In this document: positions 19,506-22,926 of the stretch, piece after piece
Layout: the number at the start of each line of letters is the position of its first letter
Position numbering within the stretch: the stretch's first letter is position 1
Source of the DNA: Bacillota bacterium
GTDB taxonomy: Bacteria; Eremiobacterota; SpSt-956; JAKJGF01
Assembly: GCA_029555925.1 (NCBI GenBank)
Contig: JAKPQU010000336.1
Coordinates: 1-22,926 of the forward strand
Length of the DNA: 22,926 bases
Direction: 5' to 3'
Translations under genes and position numbers: made by a program
The notes under the pieces: generated by a model
Seen by the model: only the letters and a program-made list of their open reading frames with translations
Told to the model about the DNA's origin: nothing
Database searches by the model: none

Positions 19506-20666
19506 ATGTCAGACAGACTGGATGAAAAAAAGCTATCCCATATAGATTTTGAAGACATAACAAAAATCTCATATAAAGACATAGTAAATTCAATAAATAA
19601 TGACAAAAAAAATATATCAACATTTAAACCGAATAATATCTGTAAGATAGATCCGAGAACAAATCAAAGAATTGTTTATTCGGAAGTCAGAGCAAAACGT
19701 CCTCATGATAATACACAGAAAACAATGGAAAAACAACGGGTGCCATGCGTTGTATGTAACGGTAACACAACAGGTATTATAGATAAAACCCCTCTCTCAG
19801 AGGGGTTTACTTTTATAAATAAAAATCTCTTCCCCATAGTTTATCCGGAGCACTATTCACCGGAGAAAATATATATGGAACCGGGGAAAAACAATATATC
19901 TGTTCATGGAGAAGTTGCTGCAGGTATGCACTTTGTGCAATGGACAAGTAATTACCATGACAGGGATATGAGTAATATGCTTCCTGAAGATGTGGAGACA
20001 GTGCTTAAAAGGCTTGCAACATTTGAAGGAATTCTTCTCCATGCAGCAGATTCTCAAATGCCATCGACAGGAGAATATGAACGGTACGAACATTTCGGTT
20101 ATGCAGGTATAATCAAAAATTACGGCCGACTTGTCGGAGGTTCTCTTGCCCATGATCATCAACAGATTATTCATACAAATATAATGCCCGGAAAAATAAA
20201 AGACGATTTAATGTTCAAAGAGAGATTTAATATTACCTTTCCTGATTTCATGTTAAAAAATAATCCTGACCATCTTACACTCAAAGAACTGAAAACAATA
20301 AAAATTATTGTCCCTTATTTTATGAAACGACCTCTTGATACTATGATAATATTTAAAGATCTATCTAAAAACTATCTCCATGATTTAAATGACATGGAAA
20401 TAAGAGAGCTATCTCTGGCACTCAAAACAAATCTCAACGCAGTTCCGGAACTAATGAAAAAAACAGGTAGAGAACCTGCCTATAACGTTATATTCCATAA
20501 CGGCCCTTCAACAGGTCTTTATGTGGAAGTGCTTCCTTATACCCAGGAAACAGGCGGATATGAACATTTAGGTATTTATATATGTCAGGGTTCACCTGAA
20601 TTAACGGTGGACATGTATAGGGAATATTTCAACGATCACTGTCCACCGGTCACGGATCACCGGTAA
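19506..20666 (+). CDS. GalT-like HIT-superfamily nucleotidyltransferase
   Basis: The 386-aa protein resembles galactose-1-phosphate uridylyltransferase, which swaps UMP between UDP-glucose and a sugar phosphate. Visible features are a zinc-type CVVC (C81, C84), NLFPIVYPEHYS, the active-site HxHxQ as HDHQQ (H216, H218, Q220; H218 the likely nucleophile), and a second-domain segment VIFHNGPSTGLYVEVLPYTQ followed by ETGGYEHLG. At 386 aa it is longer than typical GalT by about 40 residues, mainly N-terminal. The sugar and nucleotide cannot be assigned; ADP-sugar phosphorylase-type activity is an alternative. No other galactose genes are near. SD is AAGGAG. The last residues after about 375 come from a heptad array, and the 3' end is partly duplicated downstream. 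Confidence 0.85.
   Translation: MSDRLDEKKLSHIDFEDITKISYKDIVNSINNDKKNISTFKPNNICKIDPRTNQRIVYSEVRAKRPHDNTQKTMEKQRVPCVVCNGNTTGIIDKTPLSEGFTFINKNLFPIVYPEHYSPEKIYMEPGKNNISVHGEVAAGMHFVQWTSNYHDRDMSNMLPEDVETVLKRLATFEGILLHAADSQMPSTGEYERYEHFGYAGIIKNYGRLVGGSLAHDHQQIIHTNIMPGKIKDDLMFKERFNITFPDFMLKNNPDHLTLKELKTIKIIVPYFMKRPLDTMIIFKDLSKNYLHDLNDMEIRELSLALKTNLNAVPELMKKTGREPAYNVIFHNGPSTGLYVEVLPYTQETGGYEHLGIYICQGSPELTVDMYREYFNDHCPPVTDHR
19786..19808. repeat. Terminator-like hairpin inside the GalT-like coding sequence
   Basis: AAACCCCTCT and AGAGGGGTTT form a perfect 10-bp stem around CTC, followed by ACTTTTAT. It lies in frame, encoding KTPLSEGF around residues 94-101, between the zinc CxxC and the next conserved block. 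Confidence 0.7.
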
Positions 20667-20773
20667 CTGCTCACTGGTCAGTGGTCACTGATAAAATATG
20701 TCAGGGTTCACCTGAGCTGACGGTAGACATTAAAGAATATTTCACCGGGCACTGATCACTGCTCACCGGTCAC
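20580..20773 (+). repeat. Direct duplication of the 3' end of the GalT-like gene
   Basis: ATATGTCAGGGTTCACCTGA occurs at 20580-20599 in the gene and again at 20696-20715 in the intergenic DNA. Similarity continues through GACGGTAGACAT, GAATATTTCA and CACCGGTCAC for about 75 bp in all. The offset is 116 bp. Confidence 0.85.
20646..20690. repeat. Heptad array at the 3' end of the GalT-like gene
   Basis: Units are CCGGTCA, CGGATCA, CCGGTAA, CTGCTCA, CTGGTCA, GTGGTCA. The stop codon TAA (20664-20666) is in the third unit. Confidence 0.85.
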
Positions 20774-20803
20774 TGGTAACTGGTAACTGGTCACTGCTCA
20801 CTG
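20745..20803. repeat. Heptad array before dcd
   Basis: Eight 7-bp units run without a break: CCGGGCA, CTGATCA, CTGCTCA, CCGGTCA, CTGGTAA, CTGGTAA, CTGGTCA, CTGCTCA. It ends just before the dcd ribosome binding site. Confidence 0.9.
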
Positions 20804-20821
20804 AAAAAAAAGGAGTTATTT

Positions 20822-21355
20822 ATGAGTATTTTAACAACCACAGAAATTATTGAAGAAATAGAAAAAGGAAGGATAAAAATTGAACCTTTTTCTAAAGAAA
20901 TGGTAGGCCCTGCCTCAATAGATCTTACTTTAAGCAATGCTTTCAGACTGTTTGTAAGACTTCCCATGCACATAAGAGCAATTGATAATATTGACTACAA
21001 ATGTGCCACAAAAGGTATATGGATACCGGACGGAGGCTGTATTACCATACACCCTGGAGACACGCTCCTGGGCATGACAAAGGAAAAAATCACTCTTCCC
21101 GAAGATATATGCGGATGGCTTGAAGGAAGAAGCAAATTTGCAAGAGTCGGTCTGTTAGTTCATATTTCAGCCAGTTTTATGCAATCAGGCATATCAAATC
21201 ATCAGGTACTTGAAATGAGTAATTTCGGCCCCATACCTATTGATATGTATCCGGGAACAAGCGTATGCCAGTTTATATTTCAAAAAACAAGAGGGAAAGC
21301 AGTATATACCGGCCAATTCAGGCTTCAAACACCGGAAGATTTTTGCAAAGATTAG
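20822..21355 (+). CDS. dcd: dCTP deaminase family protein
   Basis: Dcd deaminates dCTP to dUTP, feeding dTMP synthesis; bifunctional relatives also hydrolyse dUTP. The 177-aa protein has GPASIDLTLSNAF (29-41), HPGDTLLG (77-84), the signature EGRSKFARVGLLVHISASF (101-119) and VLEMSN with the likely catalytic Glu (E131). The usual FIDPGFxG segment before this Glu reads FMQSGISN here, so kinetics or substrate choice may differ. SD is AAGGAG, directly after a heptad array. It stands alone between repeats and the EEP gene. Confidence 0.9.
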   Translation: MSILTTTEIIEEIEKGRIKIEPFSKEMVGPASIDLTLSNAFRLFVRLPMHIRAIDNIDYKCATKGIWIPDGGCITIHPGDTLLGMTKEKITLPEDICGWLEGRSKFARVGLLVHISASFMQSGISNHQVLEMSNFGPIPIDMYPGTSVCQFIFQKTRGKAVYTGQFRLQTPEDFCKD

Positions 21356-21473
21356 GTAAAAAAGCTCCATATGTTTACAAAAAGTTAACAAAACTCCCCC
21401 TTTTTTACTGGTATTTTTACCATTCACCGGTTATACTGTAAATGGAGCTATTAAATCTTTAGGAGTGATGACT

Positions 21474-22670
21474 GTGGATAAAATACATTCTTTAAAAGTA
21501 AGACTTTCCGATATACAAAAACAGAGACTGAGCCACCGGTGGACATCTGATAACGTAGTTGTTAAAGAAGAAGCAGGAGATACCTTTTATAAAAATGAAA
21601 CGGGAAGAGAAGCATTCCTCGACGGTGAGTTCGAAAAATACGAAGCAGCAATGAAAGAAATTCATGCAAAGGTTCAGGCTGAAGGTATAAGGCCTCTTGT
21701 TTATGACTCAAACGGTCAGGTTATTGAAAGAGGATCAGCCCCTGAGTTCACCCAGGAAAGTGTTTCTGTAATGAAAGGAGCTTCAGGTAACACCCAAGGG
21801 ATGAAAGCTCTTGAAAAACTGGGAGAAGAAATCGCTCCTGTAGAAACAGGCGACATCAAAGAAGCTATGAATCTTAAGCAGCAGATAATTGATGCAAAAG
21901 GTAAAACTGCCACAATAGGTACTTTCAATATAGAATGGCTCGGAACAAAGAAAAGAAAAGAAGAAGATTATAAGAAAATAGCACAGGTCATCAAGGATAC
22001 AGATGCGCAGATTCTTGGCCTGGAAGAAATAAGTAATGAAAAAGGCCTGAAAAGTGTTATGAAATATTTGCCTGATTACGGTTATATACTGGGCAAATCA
22101 GGCGGTCAGAGGGTAGGAGTTCTTTTTGATAAGAAAAGAGTCCAGTACGATGTGAACTCTATAGATCAGATAGATGAAGCACAGGTCGGGGCAAAACTTC
22201 GCGCTCCTTTACTGGTAGACATGAAAATCGACGGCGGTTTTGATTTCACCTTTGTTGTGGCACATTTGAAGGCCATGTTTGACGAGAATGCAATAGCAAC
22301 CAGAACAGAACAGGCAGAAAAACTGAGTGAATGGATAGGAAAACATCTTGATGGAAATCAGGATAAAGATTTAATAGTAGTAGGAGACTTCAATGATTTT
22401 GTAGGAAGTGCTTCCCTTGCACCGCTTCAGAAAGGCGGCAAAGTTCATTTCCTCACGGAAGACGTTCCCAAAGGTTTCTATTCCAATATTCCTTACAAAG
22501 GCCTCATAGATCACTGTATTGTTACAAATGTACAGAGCGGCTCCATGGAAGAAGTAATCCCCGGAAGTATTCATACTATAAACGAAAAAGATTATCCCGG
22601 TTATCTTGAAAGTGTATCAGACCATAAACCTGTCGTATTTGTAGTAAGAAGTGACCAGGATAAAGACTAA
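21474..22670 (+). CDS. Endonuclease/exonuclease/phosphatase (EEP) superfamily protein
   Basis: EEP enzymes are metal-dependent phosphodiesterases acting on nucleic acids, lipids or other phosphates; the substrate cannot be assigned. Motifs are in the last two thirds: TFNIEWL (about 150), GLEEIS with the metal-binding Glu, VVAHLK, VVGDFND, LIDHCIV and SDHKPV. The first 140 residues are charged and helical with no recognised domain, signal peptide or membrane segment. I prefer GTG 21474 (398 aa), eight bases after AGGAG. ATG 21468 and GTG 21465 are too close to or overlap that SD. A strong terminator follows. The N-terminal extension is longer than in minimal EEP proteins. Confidence 0.85.
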   Translation: MDKIHSLKVRLSDIQKQRLSHRWTSDNVVVKEEAGDTFYKNETGREAFLDGEFEKYEAAMKEIHAKVQAEGIRPLVYDSNGQVIERGSAPEFTQESVSVMKGASGNTQGMKALEKLGEEIAPVETGDIKEAMNLKQQIIDAKGKTATIGTFNIEWLGTKKRKEEDYKKIAQVIKDTDAQILGLEEISNEKGLKSVMKYLPDYGYILGKSGGQRVGVLFDKKRVQYDVNSIDQIDEAQVGAKLRAPLLVDMKIDGGFDFTFVVAHLKAMFDENAIATRTEQAEKLSEWIGKHLDGNQDKDLIVVGDFNDFVGSASLAPLQKGGKVHFLTEDVPKGFYSNIPYKGLIDHCIVTNVQSGSMEEVIPGSIHTINEKDYPGYLESVSDHKPVVFVVRSDQDKD

Positions 22671-22694
22671 AAATTCCACAGAACAAAAAAACAA

Positions 22695-22725
22695 AAAAAG
22701 GCGAACCGGCGAATTCGCCTTTTTT
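22695..22725. terminator. Intrinsic terminator after the EEP gene, probably bidirectional
   Basis: AAAAAGGCGAA (22695-22705) and TTCGCCTTTTT (22714-22724) form an 11-bp stem around an 8-base loop, with T-runs on the exit side in both directions. It separates the EEP gene from a minus-strand frame that ends at 22729. Confidence 0.9.
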
Positions 22726-22728
22726 ATA

Positions 22729-22842
22729 TTATTTCTTCTTATATGGCACCAGTTTCTCTTTCAATTCTCTTATGGTACCGAAAAGAATTCCTTTAATACC
22801 AACAGATATGACCGGAGCGGTCACAACCAAATATGAAAATCA
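22729..22842 (-). other. Possible C-terminal end of a broken minus-strand gene
   Basis: A minus-strand frame ending at TAA (22729-22731) reads VTAPVISVGIKGILF, then GTIRELKEKLVPYKKK, which looks protein-like and converges on the terminator. Upstream the same frame meets TGA at 22840-22842 and then stays open to the window edge (FKLFGLIKAILYENDEV). An overlapping frame starting MMKFAPSLDVDFHIWL ends just there, so a frameshift is also possible. I do not recognise a family. It may be a pseudogene or a small gene continuing outside the window. Confidence 0.3.
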
Positions 22843-22926
22843 ACATCCAGTGAAGGTGCAAACTTCATCATTTTCATATAAAATTGCTTTAATTAAACCG
22901 AACAATTTGAATAATAGGTAAATACT

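Overview
The window is the replication-origin region of an AT-rich bacterial chromosome. It carries the canonical block mnmE-jag-yidC-yidD-rnpA-rpmH-[oriC]-dnaA-dnaN. Genes left of the origin mostly run leftward and genes right of it run rightward, so nearly everything is on the leading strand. aroK and a small zinc-ribbon gene are the exceptions. The SRP RNA is the large type with an Alu domain, YidC is the short form without a P1 domain, and Ser/Thr kinases with N-terminal zinc ribbons are present. These point away from Proteobacteria and towards a Firmicutes-like or deep-branching, possibly candidate, phylum. I cannot name the taxon from sequence alone.

Left part (1-5300): a cytoplasmic chemoreceptor-like protein truncated by the window edge and ending there in a 14-residue tandem repeat; aroK; a QueG-like Fe-S protein; and a zinc-ribbon coiled-coil protein. 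Next come two relics: the C-terminal end of a kinase paralogue and a broken IS1-family transposase start.

Middle (5416-13862): two tandem kinase genes, one with intact catalytic motifs plus a formylglycine-generating-enzyme-like domain and one degenerate with TM, TPR-like and PEGA-like parts. The tRNA-modification, membrane-insertion and RNase P genes follow, ending with rpmH (44 aa, TTG start).

Origin and right part (13863-22926): oriC has seven DnaA boxes, four of them in a large palindrome. Then come dnaA, dnaN, tRNA-Ser(GCU), tRNA-Arg(ACG), tadA (whose known substrate is that tRNA-Arg), tRNA-Ser(CGA), tRNA-Ser(GGA) and the SRP RNA. After these are a class III-like sirtuin, a GalT-like HIT protein, dCTP deaminase and an endonuclease/exonuclease/phosphatase-family protein closed by a clear terminator.

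The most striking unexplained structure is a family of intergenic arrays with a strict 7-bp period (cores GTNAC or GTGA/TCAC), found at about 19 places. Many start at or inside gene 3' ends, sometimes supplying the last codons and the stop. Because 7 is not a multiple of 3 and almost every unit carries TGA/TAA or its complement, three units give stops in all three frames. Several arrays are head-to-head and can form hairpins.
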